A stretch of DNA of 64,000 nt from JAKAFX01 sp049965715 (GCA_049965715.1 JBMFWA010000001.1:124001-188000), one strand, 5' to 3'. Positions 8,266 to 18,152 are shown, counted from the stretch's first letter. Notes: a model not told the origin generated them from the sequence alone. Translations and numbers: made by a program.

Positions 8266-9035
8266 CCTCTCATTATCTCAATTGTTCCTGTAAGGGTAGG
8301 TCTGGTTATTTCAGGAATGTCCTCCAGACTAAGAATGCTGTTTGTCATGGACCGGATAACATCACTCGAGTCATAATTCATTATATTCTGGAAGATATCT
8401 GGTGCGGTGGTGTCTGCTTCTCCCTCTACAACGTAATCCACTCCGAGTTCGTTCTTAACCCATGGATCAATTTCACTCTTGTTGTGGTGGGGCGATTCGC
8501 TTTTAAGATCAAGCTTCGCTTCTCTGCTTCTTGGCGTATCGACACGCCTCATGTAATCGGTGAACGGTCTGAGTAGTTGCCAGGATCCGGGACCCCCCAC
8601 CACAACCTTGAATTTATAGTGTTCCTTAAGTTTCTTCAGGGTTTTTGTCAATCTTATGAACCACTCCCTGTTCCAAGGATCATTGCTCCAGCTGATTGCT
8701 GTGTCTACTGTTCCAATACCTAGAGGACTCATCTCTGTAAGCCCAACTATCTTCGTATTTTCATTTATAGCCTGAAGAATCCGATTAGGGTGTTGCGCCA
8801 GAACGCTTTCGTTGCCAAATTTTAGTGCTATTGATTCCTGTATTCTCCTTAATCCAAGAGGTGCTAGGCGAAGTTCACCGGAGTTCTTGTCAAAGGTATC
8901 TCCTGTAGGACAAATCATGCTATATATTGGCCGGGGTGAGATCTTTGCAGGGCCGCATGAAAGGAAACCGAATAGAAAATTCCCCCTGAAGTTCGACACC
9001 TGAGATCGATCTGCTGACAATACAAATTCCCGCAT
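8151..9035 (-). pseudogene. Truncated B12-binding-domain radical SAM protein
   Basis: The 294-codon frame starts with ATG at 9035. Residues 1-230 resemble the N-terminal cobalamin-binding-type domain of radical-SAM proteins (KIVGLTEMSPLGIGTVDTAI, KVVVGGPGSWQLL, VDYVVEGEAD), similar in style to a Thermoplasma family I recall as the Ta0216 type. The [4Fe-4S] motif MRGCGRGCDFCAPN follows, with the three CxxxCxxC cysteines intact, and the protein then stops within 25 residues. A complete enzyme would continue for another 200 or more residues through the SAM barrel. The 3' end is fused to the PIN remnant, so this is a deletion junction and the product is almost certainly inactive. Confidence 0.72.
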
Positions 9036-9110
9036 AAAGAGATAAGGTGTCTCTGTTATATAGATACGTAAGTAAAAAAAATATTACTGCATAACCAGCA
9101 TACACATACT

Positions 9111-9728
9111 TCATGAGTCCGTATTTTGGCCGTTCTTACCCACCCATCTCTTCTCGATTGCCCAGAGTGCTGCATTGTATCCCTTCGAGGCTTTCCTCAT
9201 GAGCGACTGCACCCTCTTTCTTGATCCGAAATCCTTCCACCTCTCCACGAATGCTTTCCGATCAACGTTTTCTGTCATCTCTATCAGCGTTGCGCGTGAA
9301 ACATCCTGCGGGATCATGAATGTACTTTTCCCGTAGTTTGCGATGAACCCGTCCCACGACCGGAATCCACTCATTCTCCTGTAACCGGCCTTGTTGTGCC
9401 TTATCGTGATTTCCAGGCCGTTGTCGGTTCTCGGTATCTTTTTGTCGTCATAGCAGAAGAAGAGGCCGTCCCAGTGATGTTCGATCGTATCAACCATGGC
9501 TGTGAGATCGGAATAGATCCCACCTTCTGCGATCTTTGCCTTCACGGTTTCCAGGAAATCTTCAAGGGATTTTATCACGTCCTCAGATGGTGATCCCGAA
9601 TCAAGTATTCCCCTCAGCCTGTTTGCATATCTCACGAGAGATGCTATTGCATGATACTGATCCCGGAATTCCCTCCACCTGCATGTTATCCTGAAAATGC
9701 GGACCACATCCATGTCATCCCTTTCCAT
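9111..9728 (-). pseudogene. Probable transposase C-terminal fragment
   Basis: A 205-residue frame that looks like the last part of a transposase: basic helices (FRITCRWREFRDQYHAIASL, SLVRYANRLRG), then NGLEITIRHNKAGYRRMSGF, a pattern in which an acidic residue in an NxLE context is followed by a basic stretch, as near the last catalytic residue of DDE transposases. The first two catalytic acids are not present. IS family not assigned. It begins an IS-rich block running to 12788. Confidence 0.5.
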
Positions 9729-9737
9729 GACAGTAGA

Positions 9738-10289
9738 TCAAAATTCACCTCCAGAGTGCCCATTTGACTGAACAAGATTTGTAACAAAAGGATTGGTTCT
9801 AATCAGACCTGAGGCGATGAATATCCTCATATTGTCAGCTATTATTCTCACCCGAGATACAATATTCAGCAGAACCCACATGTTGTAGATGAGTATTGCA
9901 AGATAGAAATATAACAGCCTGATTTTGTGCTTCCTCGACGTTGTCTTTGCAAGAAATTTTCGAATCATTCGATACCCGGTTTCTATCCCCCATCTTTTTC
10001 TATACAGTTTAAGCAGCTTCTTCGGTGAAATATCCATGTTTGTTGCGAATACATATAACGTCCAACCCTTCTTGCTGTGTCCATATATGGAAACGACATG
10101 GAATGAGGCCTGATCCTTTTTTCTTCTGTGGTGTGAAGAGGTTGTATATTTCATATCTATTTCCTCCCCTTTACACTCTTTGCCAAGCTTGGGTGCATGT
10201 ATCACAAAATTCATGCCAATGGAAATCAGGTAATTTATCAGCATCCTATAATAAGTTTCCTTAACTGAAATTTGATGTAACAGATTCAT
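9738..10289 (-). pseudogene. IS4-type transposase, N-terminally truncated
   Basis: The 183-residue frame retains the C-terminal catalytic part of an IS4-group transposase. The YREK signature is seen as LYRKRWGIETGYRMIRKFLA (Y, R, E and K in the right spacing), preceded by the strand TLYVFATNMDIS. The region with the first two catalytic Asp residues is missing and replaced by a short unrelated N-terminus. It cannot transpose on its own. Confidence 0.72.
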
Positions 10290-10335
10290 AGCTGCCGCTC
10301 ACCCATATGTGTTTCGCGTATTTCCTTTCCTTAGT

Positions 10336-11505
10336 TTATTCCAATTTCCTGAACTTCTCAGGTATCTCAAACGGTTTGTTGTTATGCCATACCGACCATA
10401 TGATATGGCACTGTTTCCTTGATGCTGCCACCATTGCTTTCTTCTTTGGCATTCCACCATCTACCTTGCGGTGATAGAATTCTGATATGACCGGATTTCC
10501 CCTTATTGCAGCAAGTGTGCTCTGGTATATTGCTGATCTAAGTGCTGAATCTCCCCTTTTTGATATTGATCTCTGGGATCTCTGTTTTCCACTCTCTTTA
10601 ATGACAGGATCAATGCCTGCAAACGCAACAAGCTTCTCTGCATTCTCAAAACGATTGATGTCACATATCTTTCCGAGAATTACAGATCCTGTTACTGGGC
10701 CTATTCCCGGAATGCTCATTATGACATGATTTCCAATTACTGGATCAGATTTCATTGCTTTCTCAAAACTCTTCTTTTCATCCATCAGCACTTTCAGTAT
10801 CCTGATAAGAGAGGATATCTCCATCCTCAGTGATCTTTCCAGGTTCATATTTGAAGGGGAATCTGCTGCAATCTTCATGATTTTGTCATATCTTCTCTTG
10901 GACACATATTTCTCAATTTCACCAGTATCAGCTGAAATGAAATCTTCAGGTGTCATATATCTGCTCAACATGTCAAGGGTATCTTCATCCATATCAACTG
11001 CATTTGACAGTCCCGGGAATATCATGTCCATTGCCCTTATGAGATTGTTCTTTGATATTCGTATCTTATCCGTAACAATGCTGTAAGCTGTTATTAATTC
11101 CCTGAGATTCCTGAAATTATCAGGCACGACAAATGTTTCCTTCTCTTCCCTTATCATGAGGTATCATGCAATTGATTCCGCATCAATAGCATCGTTGGTT
11201 GTCTTCCTTACCCTTGATTTCTTCATGCCTCTCACCTCAAGACCGTTGAGAATACGTATCTGGAATCCGTACGTTCTCAGGTGGTTGTATAACGGAATGT
11301 GGTATATTCCTGTTGATTCCATTCCAATCTTCATCATGGTACCGGTGGATTTCAGTGTCCTGATCAGATCCGATAGCTCTTTGAACCTTTCGTTCCTGTT
11401 CTCCCTATTGCTTCCCCTGCATAAAATATTGAGGGTATCATCCATTGCGCAATAATCAAACTTATCCTTGGCCAGATCTATTCCTACAAAAATATTTTCA
11501 TGCTG
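10336..11505 (-). pseudogene. IS110-family transposase interrupted by an in-frame TGA
   Basis: One reading frame of about 390 codons carries a DEDD (RuvC-like) N-terminal domain (VGIDLAKDKF, then MKIGMESTGIYHIPLYNHL, then TNDAIDAESIA) and the C-terminal transposase_20 domain (IMSIPGIGPVTGSVILGKI, FAGIDPVIKESG). A single TGA at 11164-11166 breaks it just after DAESIA; the frame resumes as YLMIREEKETFVV without any shift. The 5' end lacks an ATG upstream of VGID and abuts an unrelated IS fragment at about 11505. IS110 elements are excised by a DEDD/Ser recombinase guided by element-encoded RNA; this copy looks dead unless the stop is suppressed. Confidence 0.85.
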
Positions 11506-11707
11506 TCACCAGCCAGTTCCACTCCCAATCTCTTCCATTCACCACAGACTTGTCTTTTATCCGCAGACATGCTGCAACATCCCATCCGGGTACGGAATGA
11601 AAGAAGGGAGACGCATGCTGATCCACGAGGACTAACCTCAAGATCAAGAGCGCGTATCCCTGGCCAGTTCATGGAATCAGAACTGGCTAAAAAGAATATA
11701 CAAGATC

Positions 11708-12256
11708 ATGGCAAAAAGAATAAGGATAAAACCAGGAACAATGCAGGATGCCTCCTTTATAGAGGCAGATAAGGGAGAATATGGCAAACCCAGGGGTGAT
11801 GAAGCCAAGACAAGAAGATCTAAAGATGGAACATCAGCAGTAAAGAATCATGAGAATCATTTCGGATACAAAGTCCATACACTGGTCAATGAGATCAAGA
11901 TCATCGAAAAATTGTCAGTAACACCAGCAAATGTTCATGATTCACAGATCGATCTCAGCATTCCTGGCATTATATGCTACCGTGATAAGGGGTATTTTGG
12001 TTCTGAATGTAAAGGAATCAACGGTACAATGGATCGATCCGTAAGGAGGCATCCCTTACCTGTGAAAAGCATAAGGAGGAATCTCAGAATATCCAGAATC
12101 AGATCAGCGGTGGAACATCCCTATGCATTCATGAAGAGGATGTTCCACTTCTTCCATGTAATGGTAACAACAGTACAGAGGGTCAGGGTCAAGACTTATT
12201 TCACCGCCATGTGTTATAATCTTGTGAGGGCAGGATTTCTTGACAGGATAGCGTAA
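11708..12256 (+). pseudogene. IS5-group transposase, N-terminally truncated
   Basis: The 182-codon frame from ATG carries the catalytic half of an IS5/IS1182-like DDE transposase: QDASFIEADKG with the first Asp, then GYKVHTLVNE, YRDKGYFGSECKGI with the second Asp, and the C-terminal RSAVEHPYAFMKRMFHF with the catalytic Glu. The same frame is open upstream to about 11640 but shows no start and no N-terminal helix domain, so the 5' end was lost where it meets the IS110 remnant. Confidence 0.75.
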
Positions 12257-12371
12257 GCCATCGACATTCAGGAAAAATACACAGAGAATTCAGAGAAAGT
12301 TGAACTGTTTACCCATAATTTTAATGGATTTTGAAGAAATATTAAGGTTTCTAACATAATATATTCTGAAA

Positions 12372-12788
12372 TTGATGGTTTTGGAAAAACCTCATGTGTC
12401 AATGGAGAAATGTCCGGAATACAGCCATATTCTGGGATCTCCCTTAAGAACGGAGAAAAAGACAATATTCGATATTTCGCCACCGCAGAAGATCAGGGTG
12501 ACAGAATACGATCTTGATGTGTACAGGTGCAGTATCTGCGGGACCGAGGTGAAAGCGAAACACAGGGATTATCCGCAGACATGTGATATGGGGATATACC
12601 TGTTGAACTATATCGCTATGTTGAAACTTGAGTTCCGCATGAAATTCATTGTCAGTGTTGCATGCAGACCCTTGGATTTGCACGTTTTGTCGTTAATTAT
12701 TGGGAATTATGTATGTGCACTTTCATGGATCCTGGGATACGGGACCCCTAGGCTTTTCAGGATATCAGAAATTAGACAAATAGTGTAA
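12372..12788 (+). pseudogene. Transposase N-terminal fragment with zinc-ribbon
   Basis: The 138-codon frame contains IRVTEYDLDVYRCSICGTEV followed by KAKHRDYPQTCDMGIYLLNY, a zinc-binding region plus following helix typical of the N-terminus of IS66-like and related archaeal transposases. After LKLEFR the homology stops and the frame runs into unrelated sequence. An upstream CPECxH-type pair (MEKCPEYSH) fits the same zinc knuckle. Truncated; the catalytic domain is missing. IS family uncertain. Confidence 0.55.
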
Positions 12789-12851
12789 AGTTCCTCACAA
12801 GTCAACTTTTTTTTACTTTTCACTATTAATACTTCCCTCAAATATAGAAGC

Positions 12852-13247
12852 ATGGCTGAAGACAGTTTTATGAAAGGAATGGTACAGGCACTTGCCAATA
12901 TGGCGGGCGAACAGAGAAAGACGATGCTGACAGACAAAATGAAGTCGTTTGCCAAGATGTCGGAAAATGAGAGATTTGCAGCGATGAGATCAATGCTAGT
13001 AGCTGCACTTGATCTTCCAGATGAGAAATACATGAATATCGCAAAAACAAGAACCAGTGTTATGATGTCCCTGCAGCAGAACGAGATGGAAACCTTAATG
13101 AAATCACACATCCAAATCGTTAATGACCTGCCGGATGATCTAAAGAAGAAGGAGATGATGGCCATGAAGGGTATAATGCTGTCACTACCTGATCAACAGA
13201 GAGAGAACATGAAGAAGATGCTCAGTGGCCTTGGCATGCCACTTTAA
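12852..13247 (+). CDS. Methionine-rich helical protein of unknown function
   Basis: A 131-residue, probably all-helical cytoplasmic protein with about 20 methionines (for example MEDSFMKGMV-like starts, SVMMSL, KKEMMAMKGIMLSL). No family recognised. A TATA-like TATTAATAC about 27 bases before the ATG suggests a leaderless transcript. The segment FAKMSENERFAAMRSML (about residues 37-53) resembles the C-terminal tail of the next gene product (FASMDDEARYQYMKEMY), so the two share a module and probably act together. The next gene starts about 40 bases downstream. Confidence 0.7.
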   Translation: MAEDSFMKGMVQALANMAGEQRKTMLTDKMKSFAKMSENERFAAMRSMLVAALDLPDEKYMNIAKTRTSVMMSLQQNEMETLMKSHIQIVNDLPDDLKKKEMMAMKGIMLSLPDQQRENMKKMLSGLGMPL

Positions 13248-13287
13248 ACGTTGCTTAAATTGTTTGACATTTTCAGGTGATGCTAAT

Positions 13288-14568
13288 TTGATTAATACAG
13301 ACATACTTGGATCTATTTCTCAAGGTACCGGGATAGGGTGGTACATGCTTCCACCTATCCTGATTCTTTTATCCATAACCCTTACCATGACCCTCCCCAT
13401 AACAAAGAGGGTGAAATGGAGCAGCTATAGGAGACCGCTTTACGTCATAGCTGTCCTATTCGAAAACTGGATTTCAGTAATCGGTCTTGTGCTAATCTTG
13501 GCGTCACCGATAAATGTCGGCCCAGAAGAAGCTGCTGTTTACTTTATACTTGCAGTTAGTGTGTTTTGGGCAGCTACCATAGTCCTTGCCAGCAAGAGAA
13601 TCCAGAGTAAGTTCATTCCTGAGATGGGTCTTTTCAGACCCGATCTCATATATCCCACCGGCGCGAACTTAGCCCGTGGTGAAATATTTGCAGGGCTTGG
13701 CCTGAAACTTATGCTTACCATTACTCCAGGATCGCTGAATAACTTTGCATGGTTACCAGTCTGGAACTGGTGGGGTCTTCTATGGGCCGTACTCGCAATG
13801 GTTCTGTTGGTTGCGGTAAGGGGCATGACAAAGGTCAAAGTTGTTCTCATGGGCAGGATGATACTCCAAAAGATGGAGGGATGGAGGGGAATACTTCTTG
13901 AAGAAGGGCTCCTCTATCTCGGCTTCACCGGACTTTCATATGGTTTCCTGAATGTATTCATGGGGTACATCCCCTTCGCAGTTCTGTACAACGCTTACTG
14001 GCCGGGAATTATAATCATGATCATTGCAGCCATAATTCTGGTACCAATCCGTGGTTATCTGAAGCACAAGGTTGACAGGTTGACCATGTCATATAGAAGA
14101 ACGATAGGCCTCATGGCAATACTCTACGTTGGTGTTTTGATCCTGATGTATGGAATGACTGTTATGCTCATGGGCAAATTCCTGGTTATATCCACTCCTT
14201 TAGGACTGCTACTGGGATTGTATCTCCAGGCTCTTGCGATCAGCGTGATAGTCTTCGGAAGAACACATTCAATCCAGAATGACAGAAGAGGGATGTTGCC
14301 TCAGATGCTGTGGGTCTTGTCACATGCCGACGAAGTTGATCGCCAGAGAGTCATGACTCAGAGGCTGATGCTTTTCGCCTCAATGGACGATGAAGCAAGG
14401 TATCAGTACATGAAAGAGATGTATGACGGCATGATGGAATGCCCCGAAAACGTTCAGAGTATCATGATAGCCTCCCAGATGATTGCACTTTCCAGCCTTG
14501 GAAGTGAACCACGGTCCCTGTGTATGGCAACCATGGACAAAATAACGATGCATGTGGGGGGGAAATAA
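13288..14568 (+). CDS. Polytopic membrane protein with a methionine-rich C-terminal module
   Basis: About 426 residues with roughly nine membrane helices in the first 340 residues, ending in a soluble tail of about 85 residues (DEVDRQRVMTQRLMLFASMD onward). The tail resembles the core of the preceding 131-residue protein. Between helices there is a conserved-looking loop, YPTGANLARGEIFAGLGLKL. The frame also opens with ATG at 13225, but that would overlap the previous gene and add a non-hydrophobic start; the TTG at 13288 follows AGGTGAT by six bases and is preferred. No transporter family is recognised. The stop is directly followed by the next gene's ATG. Confidence 0.7.
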   Translation: MINTDILGSISQGTGIGWYMLPPILILLSITLTMTLPITKRVKWSSYRRPLYVIAVLFENWISVIGLVLILASPINVGPEEAAVYFILAVSVFWAATIVLASKRIQSKFIPEMGLFRPDLIYPTGANLARGEIFAGLGLKLMLTITPGSLNNFAWLPVWNWWGLLWAVLAMVLLVAVRGMTKVKVVLMGRMILQKMEGWRGILLEEGLLYLGFTGLSYGFLNVFMGYIPFAVLYNAYWPGIIIMIIAAIILVPIRGYLKHKVDRLTMSYRRTIGLMAILYVGVLILMYGMTVMLMGKFLVISTPLGLLLGLYLQALAISVIVFGRTHSIQNDRRGMLPQMLWVLSHADEVDRQRVMTQRLMLFASMDDEARYQYMKEMYDGMMECPENVQSIMIASQMIALSSLGSEPRSLCMATMDKITMHVGGK

Positions 14569-14754
14569 ATGGGAAACGTGTTTGAAAATCTTCCAAAGCT
14601 TCCAAAACTTATTGGCAGAATGGTGATCATCGATTATGCTGCGCTCATAGCAGTCATCATTTACTCGATTATCACTGGAAATTTATCAATTTTTGCTATA
14701 GGCATAATTGGAATTCCTATTATATACTTCCTTCAGAGACTCGGAGCTGGATAA
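14569..14754 (+). CDS. Small two-helix membrane protein
   Basis: A 61-residue protein starting on the base after the stop codon of the larger membrane protein, hence translationally coupled. Two hydrophobic segments (DYAALIAVIIYSIITG and LSIFAIGIIGIPIIYFL) are joined by a two-residue turn. It is probably an accessory subunit of the protein encoded by 13288-14568. No family recognised. Confidence 0.65.
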   Translation: MGNVFENLPKLPKLIGRMVIIDYAALIAVIIYSIITGNLSIFAIGIIGIPIIYFLQRLGAG

Positions 14755-14850
14755 TCCTGTAAACTGTTGCCCGAAAATGTTTCATGGGTGATTTCCAACC
14801 CGTTCTTCATAATTTAACATGAAGCATTCATGGCGTACTGTTTGCGGTAT

Positions 14851-14964
14851 TCACTTTTTTCGTGATTGCTCAACAACATTGGATTCATACCCAGTCTCAG
14901 TCAGGGCAACAGCGATCTCATCTGGCTTTGTAATTACAGGTAGTAGAAAAACTGCAGCATTCAT
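14851..14964 (-). pseudogene. Possible remnant of a heavy-metal-associated (HMA) domain gene
   Basis: A 37-codon minus-strand frame reads VITKPDEIAVALTETGYESN followed by VVEQSRKK and a stop. The pattern D/P-x-E-I-x-x-A-L-x-E-x-G-Y resembles the last strand-helix of an HMA copper-binding domain. The GMxCxxC half is not seen in frame upstream. Either a decayed metallochaperone or a chance frame; reported with low confidence. Confidence 0.3.
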
Positions 14965-15017
14965 AACCAAAGCCCTTCATTGATGTATTACAGGCGCAGA
15001 TTCTATTCAACGGGTCA

Positions 15018-16700
15018 ATGATTGTTATGGTGCAGCAAAAGTGGATCGCCCTATCAAACACAACACTGGGACAACTGCTTGTCACAATAAATACCAGCAT
15101 CATTATAGTTGCACTGCCTCCAATCTTCAAAGGAATAGGTTTGAATCCACTCTCTTCTGGTTTATTTTCATATCTTCTCTGGGTTATAATGAGTTACATG
15201 ATAGTGGTTTCTGTATTGCTTCTTACAGTAGGGAGGATGTCAGATATGTTTGGACGGGTCCGTCTGTTCAAGCTTGGATTTCTCATATTCACAGTCGGTT
15301 CTATATTGCTTTATCTAACTCCTGGAAAGGGCGGAACCGGTGCACTTGAGCTAATATTCTTCAGAGTAATCCAGGCAGTGGGCGGTTCCTTTATTTTGGC
15401 CAATAGCTTCGCCATCATCACTGATAATTTTGATACTTCAGAGAGAGGATTCGCAATCTCCTTGAACAGTGTTGCCTCAGTTTCAGGAGTCAGCATTGGA
15501 ATAGTTCTGGGGGGATTACTTTCGGTCATATATTGGCGTGACGTATTTCTCCTAAGTGTGCCTTTTGGCATATTTGGCACTCTGTGGTCCTATCTCAAAT
15601 TGAAAGAGACTTCCACAAGAATGAAGCAGAAGATCGATGTCATCGGAAACATCCTGTTCGCCGGTAGCATAATCCTACTCTCGCTAGGCGTAACCTACGG
15701 AATCACGCCATATGGAAACAGTCCGATGGGGTGGATAAATCCCGACGTCATTGCTGCACTTTTCTTTGGACTTGCGACGTTTATAGTTTTCATATTCTGG
15801 GAAAAAGGAACGGAGAGCCCCATGTTTCACCTGCACCACTTTAGAAGCAGGGGTTTTGCAATTGGAGCTTATACAAATTTCATGTCAGCTATGACAATGA
15901 TGGGACTTCTCTACATGTTGACTTTGCTGTTTCAGGGAATATGGCTTCCGCTCAATGGATACGCATTTTCGGTAACTCCTCTATGGGCAGGGATATACAT
16001 GCTGCCTATGACTGTAAGCATGGCTGTGGTGGGAGTGATCGCAGGTAAACTTTCCGATAGAATCGGCCCAAGATTGTTGACAGTGGCTGGCCTTTTCATT
16101 TCCGGCATGGCAATTCTCTCCTTGACCTTTCTTCCATATAATTTTGATTATATCTGGATGGGTCTTATTATTTCATTATTCGGCGTTGGGTACGGGCTCT
16201 TCAATTCGCCCAACATCTCTGCTGCAATGTCATCAGTTCCTGCCAGTGAGAGAGGATCCGCTTCTGGAATGCTGAACAATATGAGAAATACAGGCTATGT
16301 GGCAAGCATGGGAGTTTTCTTTAGTATACTCATAGCAGGTCTTGCTAACAATTTATCATCAAAAATATCATCGGCATTGAACGCAGTGGGAGCCTCCGCC
16401 CTATCTCCGTATCTGTCTCATATGCCTCCAACGGAAGCCATTTTCGGGGCTTTTCTCGGAATTAACCCGGCAGCTGCAATTCTGGATTCATTGAGTAAAC
16501 TTCCACAGTCAATATCACCGTCAGCAATTAGATTGCTTGAAAGCAGTCTGTGGTTCCCTAGTGTTTTTGCAAATCCATTTATGGCCGCGTTGGACATGGT
16601 GTTCTATGTCGCGGGTGGAATCAACATAATCGCTTCCATAATTTCCATTTTCAGATCAAGGATTACGCATAAAGAAAACAATAGTGATGTAGTCAAGTAA
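15018..16700 (+). CDS. MFS transporter, 14-helix drug:H+ antiporter type (DHA2)
   Basis: A 560-residue major-facilitator protein with the length and pattern of the DHA2 family (EmrB/QacA-like). Motif A appears as LTVGRMSDMFGRVRLFKLGF near residues 73-92, motif C-like Gly/Pro helix SVSGVSIGIVLGGLLS in helix 5, and a second motif-A-like GKLSDRIGPRLLTVAGL in the second half. The product should sit in the membrane and export amphipathic compounds in exchange for protons. A second DHA2-type gene is found at 29068. The start is the ATG at 15018; a second ATG three codons in is also possible. Confidence 0.88.
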   Translation: MIVMVQQKWIALSNTTLGQLLVTINTSIIIVALPPIFKGIGLNPLSSGLFSYLLWVIMSYMIVVSVLLLTVGRMSDMFGRVRLFKLGFLIFTVGSILLYLTPGKGGTGALELIFFRVIQAVGGSFILANSFAIITDNFDTSERGFAISLNSVASVSGVSIGIVLGGLLSVIYWRDVFLLSVPFGIFGTLWSYLKLKETSTRMKQKIDVIGNILFAGSIILLSLGVTYGITPYGNSPMGWINPDVIAALFFGLATFIVFIFWEKGTESPMFHLHHFRSRGFAIGAYTNFMSAMTMMGLLYMLTLLFQGIWLPLNGYAFSVTPLWAGIYMLPMTVSMAVVGVIAGKLSDRIGPRLLTVAGLFISGMAILSLTFLPYNFDYIWMGLIISLFGVGYGLFNSPNISAAMSSVPASERGSASGMLNNMRNTGYVASMGVFFSILIAGLANNLSSKISSALNAVGASALSPYLSHMPPTEAIFGAFLGINPAAAILDSLSKLPQSISPSAIRLLESSLWFPSVFANPFMAALDMVFYVAGGINIIASIISIFRSRITHKENNSDVVK

Positions 16701-16715
16701 TTATGTTGGTGCGCT

Positions 16716-17675
16716 ATGAACAGATTAACACATTCCTTTGAATTCGAGATAACACCAGTCCGACCCTTTAATTTCAACCTTACTGTGGAGAATCCTGCAG
16801 GCTGGCACCTGTTCACCCCTTTTGAAATCCACAGGGAAAACGTGCTCTGGACAGCGACACACTTCTCCAACTCATTAACTGGAGTAAAATTGTCATCGCG
16901 AGGGAGTGTAGATGACCCCATGGTAGTTGCGAATATATTTTCAAGAGATAATCTTGAACAAACGCAACAGAAAAAAATCACGAAACAGATTGGGAAAGCA
17001 CTTGGTGCTGACCAGGACTTGAGCAAATTCTACAAAATAGCAAGAAACGACAGCATATTGAAGTATGCGGTTGAAGATCTTTATGGCATGCATGATACCT
17101 TTCCGGATTCAATATTCCCGGACGCGGTACTAGCCATACTTCTTCAAATGGCAAAGCTCAAGAGAAGCAATGAGATGAGGTCCTCCTTCATGCTGAACTA
17201 CGGGGAGTTGGCAGAATTTGACCAAAAAAAGATTGTTGCATGGCCTTTACCAGAAAGAATAGCAGGAGTTTCTGAAAACGATCTTGCCAAGAGATGCAAG
17301 GTCGGATACAGAGCAAAGAACATAGTCAAACTTGCAAAAAGACTTGCTAATGGCGACTTTCCCACCACAGAGCAGCTTACAAACATGGAACCGAAAGAAG
17401 CAAAAAAAGTGCTTCTTGAACTGCCTGGAATCGGTGACTATTCAGCAGATATAATAAACCCACACGGCGGTTTTCCTATAGATGTATGGTCAGCAGAAGT
17501 TTTCGGAAAACTCCTTTTCGACCAGAAGCCAGAGAATAATAGAGAAGCCGTAGAGAAAGTAAAAAAAGAGGGCATGAAAAGATGGGGAATGTGGTCATGG
17601 ATGGCTTTCTTTTACATCGCTCAGGACCTGCCTAATCTGTCCAAGAAACTAGAAAAGAATTTGCGGCTTTCATGA
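16716..17675 (+). CDS. HhH-GPD superfamily DNA glycosylase
   Basis: A 319-residue base-excision repair protein. The helix-hairpin-helix is LLELPGIGDYSADIIN, followed by the Gly-rich GGFPIDVWSAEVFGKLLF that carries the catalytic Asp (PIDVW). Upstream is a typical glycosylase helical segment (RCKVGYRAKNIVKLAKRLAN). The N-terminal 100 residues resemble the AlkA/OGG N-terminal domain. There is no iron-sulfur Cys cluster at the C-terminus. Likely removes alkylated or oxidised purines; exact substrate cannot be told. It begins 15 bases after the MFS gene, so the two may be cotranscribed. Confidence 0.85.
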   Translation: MNRLTHSFEFEITPVRPFNFNLTVENPAGWHLFTPFEIHRENVLWTATHFSNSLTGVKLSSRGSVDDPMVVANIFSRDNLEQTQQKKITKQIGKALGADQDLSKFYKIARNDSILKYAVEDLYGMHDTFPDSIFPDAVLAILLQMAKLKRSNEMRSSFMLNYGELAEFDQKKIVAWPLPERIAGVSENDLAKRCKVGYRAKNIVKLAKRLANGDFPTTEQLTNMEPKEAKKVLLELPGIGDYSADIINPHGGFPIDVWSAEVFGKLLFDQKPENNREAVEKVKKEGMKRWGMWSWMAFFYIAQDLPNLSKKLEKNLRLS

Positions 17676-17894
17676 TTTGGCGAGTATGCCCATTCTTCGT
17701 ATTCCTTTAAAACGTTCTAATTTAAACTTGTCTATAGGTTTTCAAACTTCCGCAGCCTAAATTCTATGTTTAGCTTTTTGGTCCAGTATGCTGCGATATT
17801 TAGTGACTTGATTGATAGCACACTCATAGATGCATTTTCTATGCTTATTGAATGGCGCTGAGAAAGTTAATTAATAAAGATGCGATGAGTAATT

Positions 17895-18152
17895 ATGGTA
17901 GATAGGACTCTTTCTGAAGAGTATGCATATTTCAATGAAATAAAAAAGGGGTTGATATACAATAATGAGGGGAAATATGTACTTATTAAAGGTCGCAATC
18001 TGATTGGAATTTTTGATACTGATACAGATGCATACCAGGTCGGGATCATGCAATTTGGTAACGAGGAATTCCTAATTGCAAGAATTTCCTCTGATAACGA
18101 AGATCTATGGATACCAACTCTAGAGCTGGGATTGTTGGATGCCAATTATTAG
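17895..18152 (+). CDS. Small protein upstream of a retropepsin gene
   Basis: An 85-residue protein with the layout of short DUF5678-like proteins: EYAYFNEIKKGLIYNNEGKY, then VLIKGRNLIGIFDTDTDAYQ and a final beta-rich segment. A TATA-like TTAATTAATAAAG about 28 bases before the ATG fits a leaderless start. Its end overlaps the next gene by 14 bases, so the two are translationally coupled. Similar small proteins are commonly found directly upstream of retropepsin-like genes in bacteria; function unknown. Confidence 0.65.
   Translation: MVDRTLSEEYAYFNEIKKGLIYNNEGKYVLIKGRNLIGIFDTDTDAYQVGIMQFGNEEFLIARISSDNEDLWIPTLELGLLDANY

Noticed and set aside
14918..15130. 70-codon minus-strand frame rich in cysteine opposite the start of the MFS gene
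   Set aside because: It is antisense to a clear MFS N-terminus, has no ribosome binding site and resembles no family.
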